NCBI GenBank assembly: GCA_013203085.1 | Contig: JABMQX010000735.1 | Coordinates: forward strand, 1 to 6,090 | Length of the DNA stretch: 6,090 bases | Direction of reading: 5' to 3' | Source: a bacterium | GTDB taxonomy: Bacteria; Auribacterota; JABMQX01 | In this document: piece by piece, positions 1 to 6,090 of the stretch | Numbering within the stretch: the first letter of the stretch is position 1 | Layout: every line of letters starts with the position of its first letter | The notes under the pieces: generated by a model | Databases searched by the model: none | What the model saw: only the letters and a program-made list of their open reading frames with translations | What the model was told of the DNA's origin: nothing | Made by a program: the position numbers and the translations under genes

Positions 1-2226
1 CGGGAAGTAAATCACCGCCAGGTCACCCTTTTTCGAGCGAGAAGCGGAGATGCGGCGCGCTGCGTCGTCGCCGCTGGGCGAGGACAACGCCGGTTCTCCG
101 TTGGGGGAGGTTGAGGTTGTCCGCAGACGTGTTTCGTAAGCGTCGGCTTTTTGTCCCAGAGTGAAATTGCGATTCCCTGTGTCTTTCGAGACGGTGACAA
201 TTCGTGCTGGACCTGTCTGAGTGTTGTTTGCGGGTTTGATCCACGCTTCAATGGTGATGCCATTTGACTGCTTGATCGAGTCAATAATCTTGGTGGCGGG
301 AGTCGGTGAAGCGATCAGTACTGGCGACCGAATCGCCAGACCACCCTTCGGAAGCCATTTCACGGCGGTAGTGTTTTCGATCTTCAAGTTCAGCGGTTGG
401 CCTTCATTGGAAACGTCCCTAACGGTATCGCCGCTGCCCTCGCGGAAGTTGTAGAGGACCTGTGTGCCAGAAGGTTCTTTGTCCGCGCCAGCCTGGAAAT
501 TCCGTTTGACCTGTTGTTCGCTCAGTGCCCGACTGTAAATGGCGACGAGGTGCAATTCGCCGAGCCAGTGTCTGTCCCTCGTCAACTCATTGGACAAAGC
601 CAACCGATAATCGCCGTCCCAGTTGGAGAGATTCCCTGGAACCTCAGCGGTCGCCTCCTGGACTCCGTCGAGGAAAATGGTAGCGCGACCACTCGTGTCG
701 CGGGTGTAAACCACGTGCGTTAGCTCCGCTTTCACGGAGCCTATCGGAGGTATTTGGAAGAAGTCATTGTCCGGATGCAATTCCCACCAGAGGATGGAGG
801 TGAAGAAGTCTACGATATGCGCGTAGCCGCTTAGCATCACCATGGTGTCATCGCCTCTCCCGTTCAGCCAGCCGCCCCCAGAGTCGGGGTCCCAGCCCGT
901 GCCCCTGTCCGCACGTTCGCCGGTCGTTTGGTAACATCCGGCCATGTAGATCCCCCACGCCAGCCGACGCCGGTTATCCGCACAACGAGCCGGGGCCTTG
1001 CGGTTGCCACCCCAGCCGATGGGGTAGTGATCTTCATAACCGTACTCTTCGTTAACCTGCGGCATGGGACGGCCGGTCCCGGCCTGTTCTTGGCGATTCT
1101 TCAGCATGAAAGCATAGCCGCCGTGCTCGTCCCATCTTTGATACATGGCGAAGTCCGCCCAGGGCGAAGTCCGAAACCTGAAGTCACCGTGACCGTGAGT
1201 CGACGTCAGATGGTCGTAAGGGTCGCATTGTTTGATGAACGATCCCATTTTTTCGGCCCACGGATCGTTGCGGAACAGGCGATATTCGTTGGTTACATCC
1301 CACATGACGTTGGAAAAGGCGGCAAAACGGGCTACGGCATATCTGTAGTATCGCTGCTCGTCTTGCCCGCCCATGCGCTCTTTTCCGAACGGATCAACCC
1401 CGGGCCGCCTGCCGTCCACGTAGAAAATCACTGAGATGATCATGTCCTTATCGCGGGCGTAGCGGAGCATGCGTTCGATTTTCTGCCAGTAGGGAATGTT
1501 GAAGCAGGAAACATCGAAGCCGGGGCTTTCGACGCTGTGCGGACGCTTGGCTACCCAGGGGTTCAGCAAGAAAGTGAATTTGTCGGTTGGGAACACGTTT
1601 TCGTACCAGGCTCGACCGTTCTTCACTCGCCCGTTGATGGCTACTCGCAGCCGGTTGACTTTCAGCCTGCGCAGGCGGTCAATGTTCTTGCGAATCTGCT
1701 CATCGTCCCAGCCCATGAGCCAGTAGGTCGTCGTTGCGTTCCAGAAGTAGTGCTCGCCGGTCCCCTCCCAGAGGAAATGCCATGGATGCTCTTTGTCCAC
1801 GCGAACGAGGCCGCGGCGCTTGGCGTCTCTGGCGGTGAATGAGCCGCTGTGCTGTGCTTCATACTTCCCTTGTTTGTATTTCACAGAGTAAGAATGCTTG
1901 CCCGGCTCTCTTGGCATGAATCGCATGCGAAAGATGCTTCCATCGGCGGAATCACAGAAACCGTCAACTCGGACCGCTTGGCTGCCCTCGCAAGCGAATT
2001 CGCCTTCCACGACAACGTCTGTAAAAGGATTGGCAGCGTCAGGGTTGTCTACATTGAGCCTGACCTCGACGAAGTCATAGGCATCCACTGTTTCCGCCGA
2101 CTGGGTGAATTTCACTGCCGAAGGCGCGGCGAGGAGAGATGCTGGCTGGGTAGCGACAGCGAGCAATAGGGCCGCCGATAGAACACCGCTCTTGCGGCTC
2201 GAAATGGATCGCGGGAGTGTTTGCAC
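1..2226 (-). CDS. Gene C: secreted DUF5060 / GH-A barrel glycosidase with a nested, permuted LamG domain (3' end outside window)
   Basis: Open frame of 742 codons from GTG at 2226 to the window edge, with no stop, so the C-terminus is missing. The GTG is chosen because GGAGGT lies 6 nt upstream and a Sec signal peptide follows (Arg/Lys near residues 5-11, hydrophobic core about 15-33, cleavage near Ala34-Ala37). DUF5060-like beta domain about 38-135, with VDGFCDS and FRMRFMPREPG. Apiosidase-like barrel about 143-475: the WDVTNEY motif gives Glu314 as likely acid/base, and QVNEEYGYE gives Glu394 as likely nucleophile (Glu393 is adjacent). The C-terminal 'putative collagen-binding' domain starts near 476 (FFTSILWWELHPDN), breaks off at about 495, and resumes at 720 with DDAARRISASRS and GDLAVIYFP. 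The 225 residues between are LamG-like. Probably an extracellular or periplasmic glycoside hydrolase with a glycan-binding accessory domain; substrate unknown. It lies 47 bp downstream of gene B and is probably co-transcribed with it. The fold class is fairly sure, the specificity is not. Confidence 0.88.
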   Translation of the reverse strand, partial: MQTLPRSISSRKSGVLSAALLLAVATQPASLLAAPSAVKFTQSAETVDAYDFVEVRLNVDNPDAANPFTDVVVEGEFACEGSQAVRVDGFCDSADGSIFRMRFMPREPGKHSYSVKYKQGKYEAQHSGSFTARDAKRRGLVRVDKEHPWHFLWEGTGEHYFWNATTTYWLMGWDDEQIRKNIDRLRRLKVNRLRVAINGRVKNGRAWYENVFPTDKFTFLLNPWVAKRPHSVESPGFDVSCFNIPYWQKIERMLRYARDKDMIISVIFYVDGRRPGVDPFGKERMGGQDEQRYYRYAVARFAAFSNVMWDVTNEYRLFRNDPWAEKMGSFIKQCDPYDHLTSTHGHGDFRFRTSPWADFAMYQRWDEHGGYAFMLKNRQEQAGTGRPMPQVNEEYGYEDHYPIGWGGNRKAPARCADNRRRLAWGIYMAGCYQTTGERADRGTGWDPDSGGGWLNGRGDDTMVMLSGYAHIVDFFTSILWWELHPDNDFFQIPPIGSVKAELTHVVYTRDTSGRATIFLDGVQEATAEVPGNLSNWDGDYRLALSNELTRDRHWLGELHLVAIYSRALSEQQVKRNFQAGADKEPSGTQVLYNFREGSGDTVRDVSNEGQPLNLKIENTTAVKWLPKGGLAIRSPVLIASPTPATKIIDSIKQSNGITIEAWIKPANNTQTGPARIVTVSKDTGNRNFTLGQKADAYETRLRTTSTSPNGEPALSSPSGDDAARRISASRSKKGDLAVIYFP
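70..744 (-). other. LamG-like (concanavalin-type) module inside gene C, halves in permuted order
   Basis: Residues 495-719 of gene C. The first part (about 496-581) has hallmarks of the second half of a LamG_3 domain: ELTHVVYTRD, ATIFLDG, WLGELHLVAIYSRALS, then VKRNFQAG. The second part (about 589-719) has hallmarks of the first half: VLYNFREGSGDTVRDVS, the TIEAWIKPAN strand, and LRTTSTSPNG. In the usual order the YNFREGSG half precedes the THVVYTRD half. Here they are reversed and joined by a short linker (ADKEPSGTQ). LamG domains are lectin-like jelly rolls that usually bind sugars or mediate adhesion, so a glycan-targeting role is inferred. The LamG assignment is strong; permutation is the simplest reading of the order. 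Confidence 0.75.
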
Positions 2227-2232
2227 GGTTCT

Positions 2233-2238
2233 ACCTCC
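2233..2238 (-). promoter_or_regulatory. Ribosome binding site of gene C (GGAGGT)
   Basis: Reads GGAGGT on the minus strand, 6 nt before the GTG at 2226. It decides a non-ATG start, and the predicted signal peptide directly after the GTG agrees with it. The 47-bp gap to gene B (2227-2273) shows no convincing terminator or promoter. Confidence 0.8.
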
Positions 2239-2273
2239 GTTCCTTTCTCGGAGTTGATTCTTGGGCTGCGCGA

Positions 2274-3935
2274 TCACTTCTTCGCGTCATGAAACAGCAG
2301 CACCCAGTCTTCTCTGTTTGGAGTACGAAATCTTTTTGCCTTGTCGCTCTTGGCAGGTGATCTTTTCCCGTTGCGGGGATTGAACCACTCGCCTCTCAGT
2401 CGCTTCTTCAGGACGCCTTGCCTCACTTTCGCTTCACCGCCGACCGGGAAGTAGATCACGGCTAAGTCGCCTCTCTCCGAGCGGGATGCCGAAATGTGCC
2501 GAGCTGGATCATCGTCAGGAGGAGTTTCAATGAATGTATTGTCCGGGCGGAGCTCCCACCAGCGGATGGACGTGAACAGCTCAGCCATGTGTTTCATCTG
2601 GTAGCTGCCCGGAAACTCCATCGCTTTGAACCAGGGTTGGGCAACGCCCGTGCCTCGGTGCTCTTGCGGCTCCTTGGGGGAGGTCTCCCAGCTCCAAACT
2701 CCGTGGGCGCCATAGCTCGACCCCGCCGTCGGAGCGTTTAGCAAGCTCCAGTAAACCGCACGCCGAACGCTGTAATCCGTATGTCGTTTCCTCGACTGAT
2801 ATGCGATGTGGTTTTCATAGGGCGGCTCGAGATTGATCACCGGACGAGCTGGCTTCTGACGCCATTTCTGGGAGGGCGGCCCGGAGTGAATCCATCGCAG
2901 AGTGTTGGCGTCGTCCCCGTGCCCGCTCTGATAACCAAAAATGCTCACCCATTTCTCCTTAATGAACGCGTCCCATGGCCATTGCATTCCCTGCGGATGC
3001 GGCATGGCGGGGGCATGCCCTGGTGTGTTAAAGACGGCGCGGCCGATTCGCTTCCATCGTTCCGCGTTTTCGCCGAAATAGTTGCCGTCACCGGGCAGAA
3101 ACCAGGCGACATGATTCGCCTGGTAGCGTGCTACCATGTACCGAGCCAGCCGAATCGCTTGATCTTCAGGGAGCTTGCCCGGAACATGTTTTTCCCTACC
3201 GAGTGTCCATAGCAATACCGGCACGGCAATCAAACCCTTCTCGTTCACCGCATCAACACGCTCATCCATCCGTCGGTAAAATGCCGGGTTGATCTGGATT
3301 TTCTCGAAGCCGGTGTAGGCTACCTGCCCTTCTGCATTCGTGTATGCTGTCCGCCATTGAGTCGTGACAAACTGAATGCCGGTGAACTTTTTGGCAACGC
3401 GGTTACCAAGATACATATCCCAATCCTCCTTGCCGGACAGAAGTGCTCCATTCCAGGCGGTGTCCACCAGCCAGAAGAACGGTGTGCCATCGGCGTGTTC
3501 GAGATAATGTCCGTTCGCCGAAACGCGTATAGGGCCATGCCTGAGAAACCGTGTTGCGGCTTTACCACGACGGCACTGGAAGCTTCCCGTCTGTCCATCC
3601 AGTCCTGCTACGGTCGGGCTTGACTGCGTGCGGTAATGCCATTCTCCCTCCTCGGTCGGCATAAAACGAAGACGCCAGATTCTTCCTCCATCCCAGAAAC
3701 CGCAGATGACGCGTTTCTTTCCCCGCCGCGGCGGGGTTAGCTCTGCCGTCAGCTCGGTCTCAGGGCCGGCTTGATTTTTCGCGGTGAAGGCGCCTTCCCA
3801 ACGTGCCCACAGCGCGATGGGCCGGCGTTTCTGAGGCGACGCCGCTTCCACACACTGCGTAACGCAGGAAAAGACACTTATGCAAACAGTGAGAAAGGCG
3901 AATAGAGAAATGCTTGGTTCAGGAGATACTCTCAT
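2274..3935 (-). CDS. Gene B: secreted apiosidase-like (GH140/DUF4038-type) glycosidase with collagen-binding-like C-terminal domain
   Basis: 553 residues from ATG at 3935 to TGA at 2274-2276. The frame stays open 103 codons further upstream into gene A, but this ATG has GGAGGA 4 nt upstream and begins a signal peptide (hydrophobic about 9-24, possible cleavage after VEA near residue 31). VFSC at 21-24 is only a weak lipobox. DUF5060-like domain about 37-120 (VICGFWDGG, WRLRFMPTEEG). DUF4038/apiosidase-like barrel about 130-447: HVAWFLPGDGNYF gives Asp283 as candidate acid/base, and PVINLEPPYE gives Glu370 as candidate nucleophile. The C-terminal domain about 450-551 is the 'putative collagen-binding' beta domain often found behind DUF4038 (WWELRPDN, GDLAVIYFP, GEWFNPRNGK). 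Length and order fit a standard family member. GH140 apiosidases release apiose from rhamnogalacturonan-II; the Gly-Asp motif recalls them, but apiosidase activity is only a possibility here. Lies between genes A and C, same strand. Confidence 0.93.
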   Translation of the reverse strand: MRVSPEPSISLFAFLTVCISVFSCVTQCVEAASPQKRRPIALWARWEGAFTAKNQAGPETELTAELTPPRRGKKRVICGFWDGGRIWRLRFMPTEEGEWHYRTQSSPTVAGLDGQTGSFQCRRGKAATRFLRHGPIRVSANGHYLEHADGTPFFWLVDTAWNGALLSGKEDWDMYLGNRVAKKFTGIQFVTTQWRTAYTNAEGQVAYTGFEKIQINPAFYRRMDERVDAVNEKGLIAVPVLLWTLGREKHVPGKLPEDQAIRLARYMVARYQANHVAWFLPGDGNYFGENAERWKRIGRAVFNTPGHAPAMPHPQGMQWPWDAFIKEKWVSIFGYQSGHGDDANTLRWIHSGPPSQKWRQKPARPVINLEPPYENHIAYQSRKRHTDYSVRRAVYWSLLNAPTAGSSYGAHGVWSWETSPKEPQEHRGTGVAQPWFKAMEFPGSYQMKHMAELFTSIRWWELRPDNTFIETPPDDDPARHISASRSERGDLAVIYFPVGGEAKVRQGVLKKRLRGEWFNPRNGKRSPAKSDKAKRFRTPNREDWVLLFHDAKK

Positions 3936-3939
3936 GGCT

Positions 3940-3945
3940 TCCTCC
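3940..3945 (-). promoter_or_regulatory. Ribosome binding site of gene B (GGAGGA)
   Basis: Minus-strand GGAGGA 4 nt before the ATG at 3935. It favours this start over the longer open frame reaching back into gene A, whose extra 103 codons show no recognisable domain. Confidence 0.78.
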
Positions 3946-3977
3946 GATAGTTTTGTTTCTTGACGGAAGCTATAACA

Positions 3978-3992
3978 GGAAAATTCTTTTCC
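3978..3992. repeat. Short perfect inverted repeat in the 196-bp gap upstream of gene B
   Basis: GGAAAA-TTC-TTTTCC: 6-bp arms and a 3-nt centre, located 43 bp before the gene B start codon. The gap 3936-4131 has no other gene that I can support. The symmetry would suit a small dimeric regulator, or could be chance in an AT-rich patch. A TTGACA on the minus strand at 4107-4112 has no good -10 partner, so I call no promoter here. Confidence 0.3.
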
Positions 3993-4131
3993 GCATCGTC
4001 CGTCGCCAATATCCAATCCTTGTTTTTTCACATGTGGGCACAACGAATTTCCGTGTTCCCGGACTGCCAAAATTTCCGGCAAGTTCACCCTCCCGCTGCA
4101 AGAGCTTGTCAAACGGCAAGGGCACAAATGG

Positions 4132-5787
4132 TTATCCACCGTTCTTTTTGAAGTGAAATAGGACGGCGCGGCTATCGGGAGCATCGAACACAAAGCGGCC
4201 GGTGGCTTCCGTGCTAAGTGTAATTGCCTTTCGGGCGATGACATCGTACCGCATCACTTTCCACTTACCCGGCGGCAATTCAGCGACGATCCGCCGGCGT
4301 GACTTATTTGTGCCCAAGAGGTACTCGTGGTCGGCCCAAGACATCCCACGAAAGTCAGAATCAACGTTCGAGAAGATGCTGCGGTCCGGGGCCATCCTCC
4401 AGAACGTGATGTGGGCGTCAATTGTCTCTCGAAGCCATTTGAGGTTGTCGGCGGCTGTGTGCTCCGACGGATCGAAGTTACCCCTGAAGTACTGGCCCGT
4501 CTTGCTGCCCGGTTTTTCCCCGGTCGTGCCGTAACCGCCGCCCAGAAAGGCGCCCAGGTGCGATTCGATCGTGTCACCCTCAGTATGCTTATCGCCTCGC
4601 CCCTCGTAGCTCAATTCGTCGTTGATCGTCGGTTTATGCCTCGGGCCCTTGCCATTCGGATTCTCCCACGTGAATTGGATCACGTCCGCTGCGCGGGGAA
4701 GCTCCCGGATTTTCTTTTGGATGATCTGGTGATCGTTCCACGGCGGTAGCTCGTCGAACTTCTGAGACCAGAGAATGGAAGGCGTGACGTGAACACTGAG
4801 CGGAGTCGCATAAGGCAGGAATTCCCGGATGATCTTCCCGAACCGTGCAATTTCTTTTTCGGAAAAGCTCGGCTTGCGGATGTTGTATTCGTTGCACAGG
4901 CAGATCCAGACGTTGGGATAACTGCCATACCGGGCTGCAACATACTTCAAAAATGGGGTGGGATCGCCGTTGTTGTGGCGGGCGCGAAGAGCCGAGCGTG
5001 ACGTCTCCTTATCCGGCCCGGCCAAAATCAAATCCGCGATGAGGTCATGGCTCCACGCTGTCTGCACAGCAAGGTCCACCCGCTCGTGAAACCATTTAGG
5101 GTTCGGGCGGTGCGAAAAATCACCCCAATCCGTTGGATGGCCGGCATCGTCCAGAAACGGCTTTTCGCGCGGGTGCGGATAATGGTCCCCGTAAAGGCTG
5201 AATCGGAGTTTCTTGAAATACTTCGTGTTGCCCGTCACGTCGGCGGCAATGTTGTTCCCACTCGGTCGGTTTCCTTTCTGGTATCCGGAGAGGAAACTGT
5301 AATGCGTATTCCCGAAGATGTATTGATGGGACCCATCAGAGCGCATGTACCAGCGCTGCCCGGGGCTGTTCGGGTCCACAACCCAAAAACCGTGGTGGTC
5401 CGACGGTGTGGCGGTGACATAGTCGCCTTCACTTTGCCCTGCCAGTTGCGGAGCGTTGGAATACGCCTCCACAAGGCGCCACTGTCCAGCTTCTGTGGGG
5501 CAAAAGCGCACCTTGAATGCATTGCCGGAGCTGCCGCCCCGGCCGTCTCCATCCCAGAAACCGTGGACCTTGCATTTAGCTGAGCCACCTTTGTGCTGAA
5601 AGCGTACCCAGAAGTCAATGTCGCGGGCTGGGGCGTCGGTCGGGCCTTGCCTCGGCCCCCGGAACGAGAGTTCCACTACCGAGTAGACACCGCCACGGCC
5701 AATCTCTTCAGCACCGGAGGACGCAGCCGTCCAGGCGCTGAACCCGATGAAAAAGGCCAAGAGAGTTTTCGCTTTTCGCTGAACCAT
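4132..5787 (-). CDS. Gene A: secreted DUF5060-containing GH-A barrel glycosidase
   Basis: 551 residues from ATG at 5787 to TAA at 4132-4134. An in-frame ATG 11 codons upstream (5820) has no Shine-Dalgarno, whereas the chosen ATG has GGAGGT 6 nt upstream and starts a typical signal peptide (KAK then a hydrophobic stretch 9-22, likely cleavage near SSGA, residue 26). DUF5060-like domain about 33-127 (VHGFWDGDG, FKVRFCPTEAGQW). Barrel about 140-470: SYPNVWICLCNEYN gives Glu300 as candidate acid/base at the end of strand 4, and PTINDELSYEG gives Glu391 as candidate nucleophile. The C-terminal beta domain about 472-549 (YLLGTNKSRRRIV, LPPGKWKVMRYD, RFVFDAPDSRAVLF) holds the place of the collagen-binding-like domain in genes B and C but is diverged. 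Probably an exo- or endo-acting glycosidase outside the cytoplasm; substrate not readable. It is the first gene of the minus-strand cluster, with a promoter-like sequence upstream. Confidence 0.92.
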   Translation of the reverse strand: MVQRKAKTLLAFFIGFSAWTAASSGAEEIGRGGVYSVVELSFRGPRQGPTDAPARDIDFWVRFQHKGGSAKCKVHGFWDGDGRGGSSGNAFKVRFCPTEAGQWRLVEAYSNAPQLAGQSEGDYVTATPSDHHGFWVVDPNSPGQRWYMRSDGSHQYIFGNTHYSFLSGYQKGNRPSGNNIAADVTGNTKYFKKLRFSLYGDHYPHPREKPFLDDAGHPTDWGDFSHRPNPKWFHERVDLAVQTAWSHDLIADLILAGPDKETSRSALRARHNNGDPTPFLKYVAARYGSYPNVWICLCNEYNIRKPSFSEKEIARFGKIIREFLPYATPLSVHVTPSILWSQKFDELPPWNDHQIIQKKIRELPRAADVIQFTWENPNGKGPRHKPTINDELSYEGRGDKHTEGDTIESHLGAFLGGGYGTTGEKPGSKTGQYFRGNFDPSEHTAADNLKWLRETIDAHITFWRMAPDRSIFSNVDSDFRGMSWADHEYLLGTNKSRRRIVAELPPGKWKVMRYDVIARKAITLSTEATGRFVFDAPDSRAVLFHFKKNGG

Positions 5788-5793
5788 GGTCGG

Positions 5794-5799
5794 ACCTCC
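5794..5799 (-). promoter_or_regulatory. Ribosome binding site of gene A (GGAGGT)
   Basis: Minus-strand GGAGGT 6 nt before ATG 5787, the same motif and spacing as gene C. It decides the start against the longer alternative at 5820. Confidence 0.8.
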
Positions 5800-5828
5800 G
5801 CTTAGGAATGTAACCTTCATGAATACCC

Positions 5829-5858
5829 AATTGATAGCCTGACATGGCTTGAATTGAT
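5829..5858. repeat. Pair of direct heptamers in the gene A leader
   Basis: AATTGAT occurs at 5829-5835 and 5852-5858 (ATCAATT on the minus strand), 23 bp apart start to start, about two helical turns. Both lie between the proposed -10 and the gene A start, where a repressor or activator could bind. Heptamers can recur by chance, so this is tentative. Confidence 0.25.
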
Positions 5859-5872
5859 GTAACTATTCAGGT

Positions 5873-5901
5873 AGCATAGCCGTTGACAATGGGGATTTCA
5901 A
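5873..5901 (-). promoter_or_regulatory. Putative sigma70-like promoter of gene A
   Basis: On the minus strand TTGAAA (5901-5896), a 17-nt spacer, then TATGCT (5878-5873): five of six and four of six matches to TTGACA and TATAAT at the optimal spacing. A T8 run lies about 10 bp upstream and could act as an UP element. It implies a leader of about 80 nt. It is the best candidate I saw for driving the three-gene cluster. Confidence 0.4.
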
Positions 5902-5952
5902 GGCAGGGAGAAAAAAAAGTGTAGCAGCCGTCATTCTTTTCTGAACTCAATT

Positions 5953-6018
5953 TCTCTTTTGTGTCATTGTGTCCAGCATGGAAACGTTGCTGACAGTCAT
6001 GCAAAGACACAAAAGAGA
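5953..6018. repeat. Perfect 13-bp inverted repeat around the start of the rightmost gene
   Basis: TCTCTTTTGTGTC at 5953-5965 is matched exactly by its reverse complement GACACAAAAGAGA at 6006-6018, with 40 nt between. Both candidate start codons of the plus-strand gene (5978 and 5999) fall in the loop. It could be an mRNA hairpin affecting initiation, a regulator site, or a mobile-element-related repeat. The pairing is directly visible; the role is unknown. Confidence 0.55.
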
Positions 6019-6090
6019 CGAAGTTGTCCAACTGGTCCAGCGGTTGATGGGTCAACATCCCACCTGGAATCGCACCCGCCTGTCGCAAGA
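5978..6090 (+). CDS. 5' fragment of a DUF4338/DruA-like protein (C-terminus outside window)
   Basis: Open frame of 37 codons plus 2 nt running off the right edge. ATG at 5978 is the first ATG after an in-frame stop at 5942-5944; GTG 5969 and ATG 5999 are alternatives, and none has a clear Shine-Dalgarno. The residues VVQLVQRLMGQHPTW followed by NRTRLSQ resemble the N-terminal helix-turn-helix of DUF4338 proteins, where a pattern like 'LI..HP..SR..LS' precedes a conserved Cys/Trp region. That family includes DruA of the Druantia anti-phage system and many copies in planctomycete-type genomes that look transposase-related. The match is short and from memory. It is transcribed divergently from gene A and is not obviously part of the glycosidase cluster. 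Confidence 0.45.
   Translation, partial: METLLTVMQRHKRDEVVQLVQRLMGQHPTWNRTRLSQ

Noticed and set aside
928..1434. 168-codon plus-strand open frame.
   Set aside because: Lies entirely antisense to the barrel-coding part of gene C, has no recognisable domain, and is best read as a shadow of its codon bias.
1..3935. Recent duplication or gene conversion between genes B and C, suggested by near-identical GDLAVIYFP segments.
   Set aside because: The underlying codons differ at many third positions, so the match reflects protein-level conservation.
4107..4112. TTGACA on the minus strand after gene A, as a promoter for gene B.
   Set aside because: No acceptable -10 hexamer at 16-18 nt.
3936..4244. 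Upstream extension of gene B into gene A (103 extra codons in an open frame).
   Set aside because: It overlaps the end of gene A, shows no domain, and would bury the signal peptide; the ATG at 3935 has its own Shine-Dalgarno.
5047..5583. 178-codon plus-strand open frame.
   Set aside because: Antisense to conserved motifs of gene A, with no domain or convincing start site.
5788..5820. Longer start of gene A at ATG 5820.
   Set aside because: No Shine-Dalgarno, and it puts 11 residues ahead of a normal signal peptide; ATG 5787 has GGAGGT at good spacing.
5883..5888. TTGACA on the plus strand as a promoter for the rightmost gene.
   Set aside because: The hexamer 17 nt downstream is GGGAGA, unlike a -10 element.
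5867..6088. 73-codon minus-strand open frame upstream of gene A.
   Set aside because: Low-complexity composition without recognisable features. It overlaps the promoter-like sequence and the better-supported plus-strand frame.

Overview
The window reads as an accessory carbohydrate-degradation locus of a free-living bacterium, most likely a planctomycete or a relative in the PVC group. This is inference. It rests on secreted DUF5060/DUF4038-type glycosidases, a LamG domain with a wording I associate with planctomycete proteins, moderately high GC by eye, and no SusC/SusD genes. No rRNA, tRNA or other marker settles the taxonomy.

Layout: three large genes lie head to tail on the minus strand, so the first transcribed is at the right. 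Gene A (4132-5787) and gene B (2274-3935) are complete. Gene C (1-2226) is open through the left edge with 742 codons and no stop, so its C-terminus is outside the window. Each begins with a Sec-type signal peptide and a strong Shine-Dalgarno sequence. Each then has a DUF5060-like N-terminal beta domain, a (beta/alpha)8-barrel glycosidase core of the apiosidase-like/DUF4038 class (clan GH-A style), and a C-terminal beta domain. In B and C that last domain is the 'putative collagen-binding' type. The A-B gap is 196 bp and the B-C gap is 47 bp, which fits an operon or at least joint expression. A plausible sigma70-like promoter precedes A (5873-5901).

At the right edge, divergently transcribed on the plus strand, is the start of another gene (5978-6090+). 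Its first 37 residues resemble the N-terminal helix-turn-helix of DUF4338/DruA-like proteins. A perfect 13-bp inverted repeat (5953-5965 / 6006-6018) straddles its start.

The three enzymes probably act outside the cytoplasm on one complex plant or algal glycan, or related ones, each taking a different linkage; the substrate cannot be read from the sequence. The barrels keep the nucleophile motif N-x-E-x-x-Y-E but differ at the acid/base position: Asn-Glu in A and C, Gly-Asp in B. The most unusual feature is in gene C. A LamG (concanavalin-like) module interrupts the C-terminal domain, and its two halves are in reverse order, C-terminal half first. That is the pattern of a circularly permuted domain nested inside another domain. 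Gene B carries the uninterrupted form of the same host domain, which shows where the insertion lies.
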